From Streptomyces sp. NBC_00091 (GTDB taxonomy: Bacteria > Actinomycetota > Actinomycetes > Streptomycetales > Streptomycetaceae), in NCBI RefSeq assembly GCF_026343185.1, contig NZ_JAPEMA010000001.1:2232001-2296000 (forward strand): a stretch of DNA of 64,000 nucleotides. The letters run 5' to 3'. A program made the position numbers and the translations under genes. The notes under the pieces were generated by a model. The model was not told the origin of the DNA. It ran no database searches and was given only the letters and a program-made list of their open reading frames with translations. Position 1 is the first letter of the stretch. Every line of letters starts with the position of its first letter. This document shows, piece after piece, positions 34,037 to 41,791 of this stretch.

Positions 34037-35074
34037 TCAGCGCTTGGTGTGACCCTGAGCCAGTCCGAGCTGGTCGAAGATGACCTCGCACTGGTTCCCG
34101 GCCTCGCACGAGATCTTCATCGTGTTCGAGCCCTTCTTCAGGTTGATCCACGCGTACGTGCGGGTCCAGCCCTTGTCCCACGCCCCGGCCTCGGCCTTGG
34201 CGAAGTTCGCCAGGTTCAGGGACTGCGTCGGGCTCTGCCCGTTGACCGTGAGGGTCGTCTTCGCGTCCTTGCCCGGCACCGCGTAGTTCACGTGCAGTGT
34301 GTACTCGCCGGCCTCGGGCACGTCGACCGTCCAGGTCAGGGCGGCACCCGTGACGTTGAAGTTGCCGACGTACTGGCCGCCCGAACTCTTCGAGCCCAGC
34401 ACCGTGTTCTGGAGCACCGCGCCGCCGGTGAGCGCCATTCCGGCGCCGGCGGCCTCACCCTTCGGCAGGGGGGCCTGCGAGGGCGTCGGGGAGCCGCTCG
34501 GCTGCCCGGAGCCCTGGTTGGGCTGGGGGGCGACCGGCTGCTGGGACTGGTTGGACGCCTGGTTCTTGTCGCCCTTGTCCTTGTCGTTGTTCCCCCAGAT
34601 CAGCGCCGCGCTGATGCCGATCGCGACCGCGGCCACCACCGCGACCGCCGCGATGAGCAGGCCCTTGCGGCTGGAGCCGCCGCCACCGTGGCCGCCGTGG
34701 CCGCCGCCCGGGAGCGGGCTCTGCTGGGTGTACTGCGGCTGCTGAGGGACCCCGTAGCCACCGGCCTGGAGGGCCTCCGGCGCCTGGTACTGCGCCTGGT
34801 ACGAAGGGGCCGGCTGCTGCTGCGGCACGGCGCCGCGCTGCCCGCCGTAGGTCCGCTCGCCGACCGTACGCACCTGGTTGTACGAGGTGCGGGGGACGCC
34901 TGGCTGCGCGCCGGGCTGACCGCCGCCCGTCGGGCCGGGGTAGCCGTATCCGCCGCCCTGACCGGGCGGGGTGGCTCCGGCGGCCTGGCCGTCCGCGTAG
35001 AGGTAGCCGAACGGATCATCGTCCTCGGGCTGGTTCGCCCCACCGTGCGGGCCGTTGTTCGCGGGCGTCGTCAT
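34037..35074 (-). CDS. Membrane-anchored carbohydrate-binding (CBM35/CBM6-like) protein
   Basis: This 345-residue protein has a Gly/Pro/Gln-rich cytoplasmic N-terminus (about residues 1-135), one membrane helix (about 138-158, LLIAAVAVVAAVAIGISAAL) and a Pro/Ser linker. A C-terminal beta-sandwich of CBM6/CBM35 type follows (about 210-345, with WTVDVPEAGEYTLHVNYAVP and WINLKKGSNTMKISCE). It probably binds cell-wall or extracellular glycans. The ATG at 35074 has AAAGGAG ten bases before. No catalytic domain is present. Confidence 0.82.
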   Translation of the reverse strand: MTTPANNGPHGGANQPEDDDPFGYLYADGQAAGATPPGQGGGYGYPGPTGGGQPGAQPGVPRTSYNQVRTVGERTYGGQRGAVPQQQPAPSYQAQYQAPEALQAGGYGVPQQPQYTQQSPLPGGGHGGHGGGGSSRKGLLIAAVAVVAAVAIGISAALIWGNNDKDKGDKNQASNQSQQPVAPQPNQGSGQPSGSPTPSQAPLPKGEAAGAGMALTGGAVLQNTVLGSKSSGGQYVGNFNVTGAALTWTVDVPEAGEYTLHVNYAVPGKDAKTTLTVNGQSPTQSLNLANFAKAEAGAWDKGWTRTYAWINLKKGSNTMKISCEAGNQCEVIFDQLGLAQGHTKR

Positions 35075-35142
35075 CGCAGGTCACTCCTTTCGACCCCCGG
35101 GAGCCTACCCCGAACACGTGCGCCCACGGGCGGCCAACGGCC

Positions 35143-36915
35143 TCAGCCTGCCCTGCGGTGGGCCTTGGAACGGGACCTTTTCTCGATGTACATCCGCTGG
35201 TCGGCTGAGCGCAGCACCTCGTCCGCGGACATCCCGCAGCTGGCCCAGCCGATCCCGAAACTCGCCCCCACGCGCACCGCGCGGCCGTCCACCCGGATCG
35301 GCGGGATGATCGCGTTGCGCAGCCGTACGGCGAGGTCGGCGGCGTCGGCGGCGCCCAGTCCGTCGGCGAGGACGACGAACTCGTCACCACCCAGCCGGGC
35401 GACGGTGTCACCGTCCCTGACGCCCGTCGTCAGCCGCCGGGCCACCTCGATCAGGACCGCGTCGCCGGTGTGGTGCCCGAACCGGTCGTTGATCGACTTG
35501 AAGCCGTCGAGGTCACAGAAGAGCACCGCGAGCCCCTTCGTGCCGTCGTCGATGTCCGTGGCGGGCGCCACCGTGTGCACGTGGTGGTCGTACGGGCCTT
35601 CCGCGCGCCCCGGGAAGGGGCCGGGGAAGTCGAAGGAGTCGCCGCCGCCCGCCTGCCCGGCCGCGGGGGCGGGGAAGCCCTGGGCGCCCTGGGCGGGGAA
35701 GCCCTGGCCGGAGAAGCCGCTGTCGTACCCGTGGTGCTGCCCGTCGGGTGGAAAGCCGTGCTCTCCGGCACCACCCGCCTCGGGGCGGCCCTCGTACGCC
35801 GCGTCCAGGGCCTCCACGGCGGTGGCCCGTACGGACTGGGGCCGCCGGCACAGCCGTGCGCCGAGCCGGGAGCGCAGCTCGGCGCTGTTGGGCAGGCCGG
35901 TGAGGGAGTCGTGGCTGGCCCGGTGGGCGAGCTGGAGCTCGTGCCGCTTGCGCTCCTCGATGTCCTCGACGTGCGTGAGCAGGAAGCGGGGCCCGTCGGC
36001 CGCGTCGGCGACGACCGAGTTGCGCAGGGAGACCCAGACGTACGTGCCGTCGCGCCGCCCGAGGCGCAGCTCGGCGCGGCCGCCCTCGGCGGAGGTGCGC
36101 AGCAGGGTGCCGATGTCCTCGGGGTGGACGAGGTCGGAGAAGGAGTAGCGGCGCAGGACGGATGCGGGCCGGCCGAGCAGCCGGCAGAGCGCGTCGTTGG
36201 TGCGCAGCAGCCGGCCGTGCTGATCGCCGCCCATCTCGGCGATGGCCATGCCGCTGGGCGCGTACTCGAAGGCCTGCCGGAACGACTCTTCACTGGCACG
36301 CAGCGCCTGCTGTTCGCGTTCCAGCCGGACCAGGGCCCGCTGCATGTTCGCCCGCAGCCGTGCGTTGCTGATCGCAATGGCGGCCTGGAAGGCGTACATC
36401 TGGAGCGCTTCGCGCCCCCACGCGCCGGGGCGGCGCCCGTTGCGCGGCCTGTCCACCGAAATGACACCCAGCAGTTCCCCGCCGGTCGCATACATGGGGG
36501 CGTAGAGCCGGTCCTCGGGGTGCCACTCGTCCGCGAAGCGCGGGTCGGGGCCGTCCGTGTGCCATTGGGGGACGTCGTCCTCCAGCAGGACCCAGCCCTC
36601 GGTGTGCGGGATGAACCGCAGGCCGTCCCAGTCCTCGCCCATGGTCAGGCGGCGCTCCCAGGCGGCGCGGGAGCCGACGCGGCCGGTGATCAGGGCCTCG
36701 GCGGCGGGGTCGCCGGCGAAGGCCGCGACGACGAGATCCCCGTCAGGGCGTACGAGGTTGACACAGGCGAGTTCGTAGCCGAGGCCCCTGACGATGCCGT
36801 CCACGACGGTCTGCAGGGTGTCCGCCAGGCTCCGGGCCGTGTTGAGCTCGGCCACCACCTGGTGCAGCTGCCGCAGGGTCGCAAGACGGACGTACGGCTC
36901 CGACTCGGTCTCCAT
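35143..36915 (-). CDS. cdgB: GAF-PAS-GGDEF diguanylate cyclase
   Basis: This 590-residue protein matches the domain order of the Streptomyces diguanylate cyclase CdgB: GAF (about residues 15-200), PAS/PAC (about 215-330, PRFLLTHVEDIEERKRHELQ) and GGDEF. The active-site motif LGGDEFVVLA (about 510) is intact. About 90 Gly/Phe/Pro-rich residues are inserted between DSLTGLPNSAELRS and VLFCDLDGFKS. It makes c-di-GMP, which binds BldD. A BldD-type palindrome 37044-37055 lies upstream, implying feedback. The ATG at 36915 with GGAG nearby is preferred over in-frame ATGs at 36960 and 36996. No EAL domain follows. Confidence 0.92.
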   Translation of the reverse strand: METESEPYVRLATLRQLHQVVAELNTARSLADTLQTVVDGIVRGLGYELACVNLVRPDGDLVVAAFAGDPAAEALITGRVGSRAAWERRLTMGEDWDGLRFIPHTEGWVLLEDDVPQWHTDGPDPRFADEWHPEDRLYAPMYATGGELLGVISVDRPRNGRRPGAWGREALQMYAFQAAIAISNARLRANMQRALVRLEREQQALRASEESFRQAFEYAPSGMAIAEMGGDQHGRLLRTNDALCRLLGRPASVLRRYSFSDLVHPEDIGTLLRTSAEGGRAELRLGRRDGTYVWVSLRNSVVADAADGPRFLLTHVEDIEERKRHELQLAHRASHDSLTGLPNSAELRSRLGARLCRRPQSVRATAVEALDAAYEGRPEAGGAGEHGFPPDGQHHGYDSGFSGQGFPAQGAQGFPAPAAGQAGGGDSFDFPGPFPGRAEGPYDHHVHTVAPATDIDDGTKGLAVLFCDLDGFKSINDRFGHHTGDAVLIEVARRLTTGVRDGDTVARLGGDEFVVLADGLGAADAADLAVRLRNAIIPPIRVDGRAVRVGASFGIGWASCGMSADEVLRSADQRMYIEKRSRSKAHRRAG

Positions 36916-37043
36916 TGCTCGCTCTCCCCGAGACCTCGACAGCAACTCCAGGTTTGTCATCGGCGTTTCGTTGCGGTGTCCCGTCCACTGAATCACAGTG
37001 AGCTGTGCGGCAGGTACACAGGGTCAACAAATCTTGCCCTCTG

Positions 37044-37055
37044 TGACTCAAGTCA
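37044..37055. promoter_or_regulatory. BldD-type operator
   Basis: TGACTCAAGTCA fits the BldD box TNACNCNAGTNA at every fixed position and is nearly a perfect palindrome (GTGACTCAAGTCAC). It is 129 bp upstream of the cdgB start; cdgB is a known BldD target in Streptomyces. The interval 36916-37218 has nothing else except promoters. Confidence 0.75.
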
Positions 37056-37218
37056 CATGAGATGAATAAGGGCGTGCCGTGGGCGGGGTAAGGAGTGGGA
37101 GCGCTCCCCCTCCTTCCCGCGAGCAAACGATACGCGCGGGCCTAGGCCGAGGGGCGGGGACGCGGCTCGGACCAGGGCCCGATGTGCGGCGCGCAGCCGC
37201 GAGACTAGCGTTCGGTAC

Positions 37219-37821
37219 GTGCCGAACACGAGCCCCGTAACCCCCAGTCCCGTACATCCCGGTCCCGTACACCCGAGCCCGCCGCACCCTGCCACCCCTC
37301 ATCCTGAGGGGGTGAGCAACGACGAGTTCCGGGCCGCCATGTCCCGGCTGGCGGCGGGCGTGTGCCTGATCACCGCCCAGGAGCCGCCCCTGGACGCCGA
37401 CGGACGCGGCGAGGACGTCGGCATGACGGCCACCGCCTTCATGTCGGTGTCCCTGGACCCGCCGCTGGTCCTGGTGAGCGTGCGCGAGGGCTCGCGGATG
37501 GACGACCTGCTCGCGGAGCAGCCGCTGTGGGCGGTCTCCCTCCTCGCGGACAGCCAGGTCCAGGTCGCGGGCCGCTTCGCGATGAAGGGCCGGATCAGCG
37601 ACCGGCTGCTGTTCGAGGGCCTGCCGTACGTACGCGGCCCCGTCTCCGGCGCGCCGCTGATGTCGGGCGCGCTGGCCACCCTGGAGTGCCGCACCGAGTC
37701 CCGGGTCACGGCGGGCGACCACACCCTGGTCGTCGGCCGCGTCCTGTCCGCCGCCCTGCCGGCGGCGGAGGCGCCGCCGCTGACGTACTTCCGCGGCCGC
37801 TACCGGCACCTGGCGCCGTAG
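37219..37821 (+). CDS. Flavin reductase-like protein
   Basis: This 200-residue protein has a split-barrel flavin reductase domain (about residues 32-198) with FRAAMSRLAAGVCLITAQ, GMTATAFMSVSLDPPLVLVSV and AVSLLADSQ typical of FMN reductases that serve two-component monooxygenases. Residues 1-30 are Pro/His-rich and unconserved looking. The GTG at 37219 appears leaderless: TAGCGT lies 8 bases before it. An internal GTG at 37312 is an alternative start. It is divergent from cdgB. Partner monooxygenase is not seen. Confidence 0.85.
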   Translation: MPNTSPVTPSPVHPGPVHPSPPHPATPHPEGVSNDEFRAAMSRLAAGVCLITAQEPPLDADGRGEDVGMTATAFMSVSLDPPLVLVSVREGSRMDDLLAEQPLWAVSLLADSQVQVAGRFAMKGRISDRLLFEGLPYVRGPVSGAPLMSGALATLECRTESRVTAGDHTLVVGRVLSAALPAAEAPPLTYFRGRYRHLAP

Positions 37822-37902
37822 CGCCCCCGGGCGGGGTGGCCTCCGGGTCCGTAGGCTGAGAGAAGGCTTCCTTCTCCGCCGGCGCGCAAGAGGAGGTACG
37901 TC

Positions 37903-38619
37903 ATGCGCAAGCGAACACTGTCCGTGGCCATTGCCGGACTGCTGGCCGTTCCCGCGTTCGGCCCTCTCGGCACACAGGCCCAGGCCGCACCGCCCCAGGA
38001 AGACCAGATCACCTGTCCGAACCTGGCAGGGGCGGACTGGACGCAGTGCAACCCCGGATTCGTCCTCAACTACGGGGACAGGATCGCGGTGAGCATTCCC
38101 ATCAAATCGGCGGTCAAGATCGCCGAAATCGCCCTCTACTGGGAAGACCCTCCACCCGAGAAGTTCATCAACAGCGTCGAATACGTGGGCGACGACTGGG
38201 AGTACCTCTGGACGAGCAAGGAGCCCGGCCGCGTACTCGTGAGCCTGCAGGCCCAGCCGAGCTTCGGCGCCGACATAGGCAAGACGCTCACCGCGACGGT
38301 CCGTGTGACCCCCGGCAGTGGGGCGGACCAGCCCAGCAAGCCCGGCCAGCTGAAGGCCACCTCCCCGAGCGGCACGGTGTACCAGTCCGACAAGAAGGCG
38401 AAGAAGTTCAACGTCGGCCAGCTGGCCATCGGCCGCGGCCAGCTGAAGATCGTCAAGGCGGAGAAGCCGAAGCACGGGAAGGTGTCGATCGAGAACAACA
38501 AGAAGCAGCTCGTCTACAGGGCCGACAAGAACTACGAGGGCACCGACAAGATCTTCTACACCGTGAGCAACGGCATCAAGGAAGTGAAGGGCACGATCAC
38601 CCTGGACGTCCGGCTGTGA
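37903..38619 (+). CDS. Secreted protein with Ig-like C-terminal domain
   Basis: This 238-residue exported protein has a Sec signal peptide (about residues 1-28, ending TQAQA) and no catalytic motif. The C-terminal ~75 residues look like an Ig-like/cadherin-type fold (KPKHGKVSIENNKKQLVYRA, then KNYEGTDKIFYTVSNG). Two Cys are near the N-terminus (ITCPNLAG and WTQCNPG). The ATG at 37903 has AGGAGGT seven bases before. No family with a known function is recognised. It is convergent with arfB. Confidence 0.8.
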   Translation: MRKRTLSVAIAGLLAVPAFGPLGTQAQAAPPQEDQITCPNLAGADWTQCNPGFVLNYGDRIAVSIPIKSAVKIAEIALYWEDPPPEKFINSVEYVGDDWEYLWTSKEPGRVLVSLQAQPSFGADIGKTLTATVRVTPGSGADQPSKPGQLKATSPSGTVYQSDKKAKKFNVGQLAIGRGQLKIVKAEKPKHGKVSIENNKKQLVYRADKNYEGTDKIFYTVSNGIKEVKGTITLDVRL

Positions 38620-38638
38620 GGTGACCGCGAGCCGCCCG

Positions 38639-39064
38639 CTACCAGTCGCGTCCGGTGCGTCCCCGCTTCGTCTCGCCGCGGGCCTTCTTCTCCCGCAGGC
38701 GACGCTCGTTGATCCCCCGCGGGATCTTCGTCGCCCGCCGGGCCTTGGGCGGCGGGGCCGTGGCCTCCGCCAGCAGCGAGGCCAGCCGGACCAGGGCCAT
38801 CTCCCGGTTGCGCAGCTGCGAGCGGTGCTCGGAGGCCCGTACGGTCACCACGCCGTCCACCAGCCGGGACGCGAGCCGCTCCAGCGCCCGCTCCTTCCAC
38901 ACCTCGGGCAGCGACTTCGTCGCCCCCAGGTCGAAGAGGAGCTCCACCCGCGAGTCCGAGGTGTTGACGTGCTGCCCGCCCGGCCCGGAGGAACGCGAGA
39001 ACCGCCAGGCGAGTTCCCCCTCGGGGAGCACGACCGAACCGCGGATGACATGGGGACCAGGCAT
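38639..39064 (-). CDS. arfB: Alternative ribosome-rescue factor / peptidyl-tRNA hydrolase
   Basis: This 141-residue protein has the GGQ motif (SSGPGGQHVNTSDSRVEL, about residues 26-40) of class-I release factors and a basic C-terminal tail (KARRATKIPRG to RGETKRGRTGRDW), the features of ArfB/YaeJ. It hydrolyses peptidyl-tRNA on stalled ribosomes, with the tail in the mRNA channel. The ATG at 39064 gives the usual length; the frame is open further upstream but those codons read as shadow. Confidence 0.92.
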   Translation of the reverse strand: MPGPHVIRGSVVLPEGELAWRFSRSSGPGGQHVNTSDSRVELLFDLGATKSLPEVWKERALERLASRLVDGVVTVRASEHRSQLRNREMALVRLASLLAEATAPPPKARRATKIPRGINERRLREKKARGETKRGRTGRDW

Positions 39065-39218
39065 GCCCCTATGATCGGCCCCCGCCCGTGGGCCCGTCAC
39101 CCCGATTTACGGGGCGACGCGCCGCCGTGGAACTGCGCACCTCCTCCCCGCGTTATGGAGGTCAGCGGTAACTTGACCCCATATCGAGGTCATGTGACGA
39201 GGAAGGACACCAGTCAAA

Positions 39219-39794
39219 ATGGCAGTAAGCCTGTCCAAGGGCGGCAACGTCTCGCTCACGAAGGAGGCCCCCGGCCTCAGCGCCGTCACGGTCGGCCTCG
39301 GCTGGGACGTCCGTACGACGACCGGTGTCGACTTCGACCTGGACGCCTCGGCCATCGCGGTCAACCCGACCGGCAAGGTCGTCTCCGACGGTCACTTCGT
39401 CTTCTTCAACAACAAGTCCACCCCGGACCAGACCATCGTCCACACCGGTGACAACCGCACCGGTGAGGGCTCGGGCGACGACGAGGCCATCAACGTCAAC
39501 CTCGCCGGCCTGCCCGCCGACGTGGACAAGATCGTCTTCCCGGTCTCGATCTACGACGCCGAGTCCCGCAGCCAGAACTTCGGCCAGGTCCGCAACGCCT
39601 ACATCCGCGTCGTGAACCAGGCCGGCGGCGCCGAGATCGCCCGCTACGACCTCTCCGAGGACGCCGCCACCGAGACCGCCATGGTCTTCGGCGAGCTCTA
39701 CCGCAACGGCGCCGAGTGGAAGTTCCGCGCGGTCGGCCAGGGCTACGCCTCCGGCCTCACCGGCATCGCCCAGGACTTCGGCGTCAACGTCTGA
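39219..39794 (+). CDS. TerD-family calcium-binding stress protein
   Basis: This 191-residue TerD protein has the family motifs [20 protein letters not shown] (about residues 28-47) and [10 protein letters not shown], which hold the two Ca2+ sites rich in Asp. TerD proteins act in tellurite resistance, stress and in Streptomyces development. The ATG at 39219 follows AGGAAGGAC. A perfect 26-bp palindrome overlaps its stop codon, with a conventional terminator just after. Confidence 0.94.
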   Translation: MAVSLSKGGNVSLTKEAPGLSAVTVGLGWDVRTTTGVDFDLDASAIAVNPTGKVVSDGHFVFFNNKSTPDQTIVHTGDNRTGEGSGDDEAINVNLAGLPADVDKIVFPVSIYDAESRSQNFGQVRNAYIRVVNQAGGAEIARYDLSEDAATETAMVFGELYRNGAEWKFRAVGQGYASGLTGIAQDFGVNV

Positions 39795-39822
39795 TCAGGA
39801 TCCTGATCAGACGCGCCGTGGC

Positions 39823-39859
39823 CGAAGCCCCCTCCCGGCCTTCCGGGCAGGGGGCTTCG
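39823..39859 (+). terminator. Terminator after terD
   Basis: The 11-bp outer stem CGAAGCCCCCT plus a 5-bp inner stem (CCCGG/CCGGG, loop CCTT) lies 29 bp past the terD stop. It directly precedes the leaderless promoter of the next gene. Confidence 0.75.
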
Positions 39860-39873
39860 CTACCGTTCGGTAC

Positions 39874-40410
39874 GTGATCCTCGAACCGCTCGTCCCCGTG
39901 GACGGCGCCCTGCCCGGCCCGGTCCTCACCGAGGTCGCCACCCTCTACGCGACGAACCACGCGTTCTTCGAACTGAGCGGCGACTTCCCCGACCCGGCCC
40001 GCATCACCGTCGAGCAGGTCGCGGCCTCACTCGCCGACGAACTCGCCCACGAGGGCGCCGAGGTGCTGCTGGCCCGCTCCGCCGGCCGCCTCGTCGGCCT
40101 GGCCGCCACCCTGGCCCACAACCCGAACCCCTCCCCCGGCGACCCGGCCTCCGAGGACCCGGACCCGTGGATCGGCCTGCTCCTCATCGACTCCACCGCG
40201 CACCGCGAGGGCTACGGCCGCACCGTGGCCGCCCTCGTCGAGGACCGCTTCCGCGCGGCGGGCCGCACCGGCCTGCGCCTGGCCGTACTGGAGGCCAACA
40301 CCAAGGCCCTCGCCTTCTGGCAGGCCCAGGGCTACACCCCCCTGCGCCACACCAAGGACCGCGAACTGGGCCGCCCCTGCACGGTATTGCGCAAGGCCCT
40401 GTCAACTTGA
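39874..40410 (+). CDS. GNAT-family acetyltransferase
   Basis: This 178-residue N-acetyltransferase has the acetyl-CoA site (GLLLIDSTAHREGYGRTVAA, about residues 100-119) and a C-terminal helix-strand typical of GNAT (ANTKALAFWQAQGY). Acceptor substrate is unknown. The GTG at 39874 appears leaderless: TACCGT lies 8 bases before, and the same TTCGGTACGTG precedes the flavin reductase gene. The last codons run directly into the right end of the TnpB element; the stop TGA is at 40408-40410. Confidence 0.87.
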   Translation: MILEPLVPVDGALPGPVLTEVATLYATNHAFFELSGDFPDPARITVEQVAASLADELAHEGAEVLLARSAGRLVGLAATLAHNPNPSPGDPASEDPDPWIGLLLIDSTAHREGYGRTVAALVEDRFRAAGRTGLRLAVLEANTKALAFWQAQGYTPLRHTKDRELGRPCTVLRKALST

Positions 40411-41643
40411 CCCGGCCGTGAACGACCGGGCTTGGAGGTAGGGCGCGGCTGGCTGTCGCGTGGCCTCCTCCGTCTGAGCCACCTGGGGGGCGGCTGGGAC
40501 GCGTGACTCACGCCCCGCGGTCCACACGGTCTCGCCCTTGCGGGCGAGGTTGTGGGACGCGTTGTCGTCCGCGTGCATGACGGCGCCGCAGGCGCGGCAC
40601 GCGAACGTGGCCTGATCGACTCGGTTCTTCCGGTCGATGTGTCCGCACTCGGAGCATTGCTGGCTGGTGTATGCCGGATCGACGTACACCAGCGGCACCC
40701 CGGCCCGCTTCGCCTTGTAGGCGATGAACTGGCCGAGCTGGTGGAAGCTCCACGAGTGCAGTTGTGCCCGCTGGCCTTTACGGAGCCGTACCCGGTCCCG
40801 GATGCCGCCCAGGTCTTCGAGGGCGACACCGTGGCCGGTGCGTTCAGCGGTGGAGACGATGGTCTTGGAGATGACGTGGTTGACGTTCGCGGCGTGGCGC
40901 TGTTCGCGCCGGTTGCGCTTCTTGAGGAGTCGCTTGGCGGACTTGGTTCCCTTGGCCTGCAGCTTCTTTCGCAGGTCGAGCTGTCGTTTTCGGTGCCGGT
41001 TCAGACCGCGCCCGGCGGCCCGGTAGCCGGTAGACGTGGTGGCGATGTTGACGACGCCGAGATCAACGCCGATGAACCCGGCGGGGTTCTCGTTTGGCAG
41101 GGCTTCCGGGATGTCGCAGACGGCGATCAGGTAGAACTTGCCGTCGCGCTGGATCAGGTCGCACTCGCCCTTGCGGTGCTCCCGGAGCGTCTTGAACGTG
41201 CCGGGTGAGCAGGCGAAGCGGACACCTCTGAGGCGCCCAGCCGTGGTCCAGATGCTGACGGTCCTCGCGTCGTACTGCCAGGACAGACACCGGTCGTCAA
41301 AAGGCTGCGCGGCCTCCGGCCTGAACATGACCGGCTTCGACTCGGCCCTGACCCGCCGCCTCGACCCCGGCTTGCCGAGATTCCCGGCGCGGATGTTCGC
41401 CTTCAACGCGGTGTAGGCGTCACGGACCTTCTTGATCACGTGCTGTGCGGCCTGCGCTCCCAACCCACGCGTCTTCAACTCGGCATAAGTGTGCTTGCGC
41501 AGTTCGTACTCACGCGGGATACCACGCTCAAATGCCACCCGAGACACCCAGCACGCCGCCTCGTTGACCTCCCGCAAGGTCGCCGACAGCGCGGGTGCCT
41601 GCACGGCATCCGGCATCAGCTTCACCCGCACGACGAGCTTCAC
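40402..41643 (-). CDS. TnpB RNA-guided nuclease of an IS1341-type element
   Basis: This 413-residue TnpB is a transposon-encoded, RNA-guided DNA nuclease related to Cas12. All three RuvC acids are visible: Asp in FIGVDLGVVNI (about residue 195), Glu in VALEDLGGI (about 277) and Asp in HADDNASHNLA (about 358). The zinc finger is CSECG...CRACG. The GTG at 41643 fits the usual start. No tnpA is present, so the element would move only with help in trans. The frame overlaps the GNAT gene end by 9 bp. Hairpins at both ends (40411-40430, 41741-41760) resemble each other. Confidence 0.92.
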   Translation of the reverse strand: MKLVVRVKLMPDAVQAPALSATLREVNEAACWVSRVAFERGIPREYELRKHTYAELKTRGLGAQAAQHVIKKVRDAYTALKANIRAGNLGKPGSRRRVRAESKPVMFRPEAAQPFDDRCLSWQYDARTVSIWTTAGRLRGVRFACSPGTFKTLREHRKGECDLIQRDGKFYLIAVCDIPEALPNENPAGFIGVDLGVVNIATTSTGYRAAGRGLNRHRKRQLDLRKKLQAKGTKSAKRLLKKRNRREQRHAANVNHVISKTIVSTAERTGHGVALEDLGGIRDRVRLRKGQRAQLHSWSFHQLGQFIAYKAKRAGVPLVYVDPAYTSQQCSECGHIDRKNRVDQATFACRACGAVMHADDNASHNLARKGETVWTAGRESRVPAAPQVAQTEEATRQPAAPYLQARSFTAGSS

Positions 41644-41765
41644 ACCGGCAACGTAACAGCGCCCTCTGACAACGCCCGTTCCAGCGGGGAACGCAGCGAA
41701 CTCCGGCGCTCCGCGCCTTCGGGTCAGGGATGTGATTCCTCCCGGGCGTAAACGCCCGGGGTTCC
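40403..41765 (-). mobile_element. Solitary IS200/IS605-family (IS1341-type) insertion
   Basis: The element holds one tnpB gene and has similar hairpins at its ends. On the minus strand these are CCCGGGCGTTTACGCCCGGG near 41760-41741 and CCCGGTCGTTCACGGCCGGG near 40430-40411. It lies exactly between the GNAT stop codon and the M1 peptidase stop codon. The outer boundaries are approximate, because such elements make no target duplication and cleavage sites were not resolved. Confidence 0.72.
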
Positions 41766-41791
41766 TCGCAAGGGTCCGCTGAACACACGGC

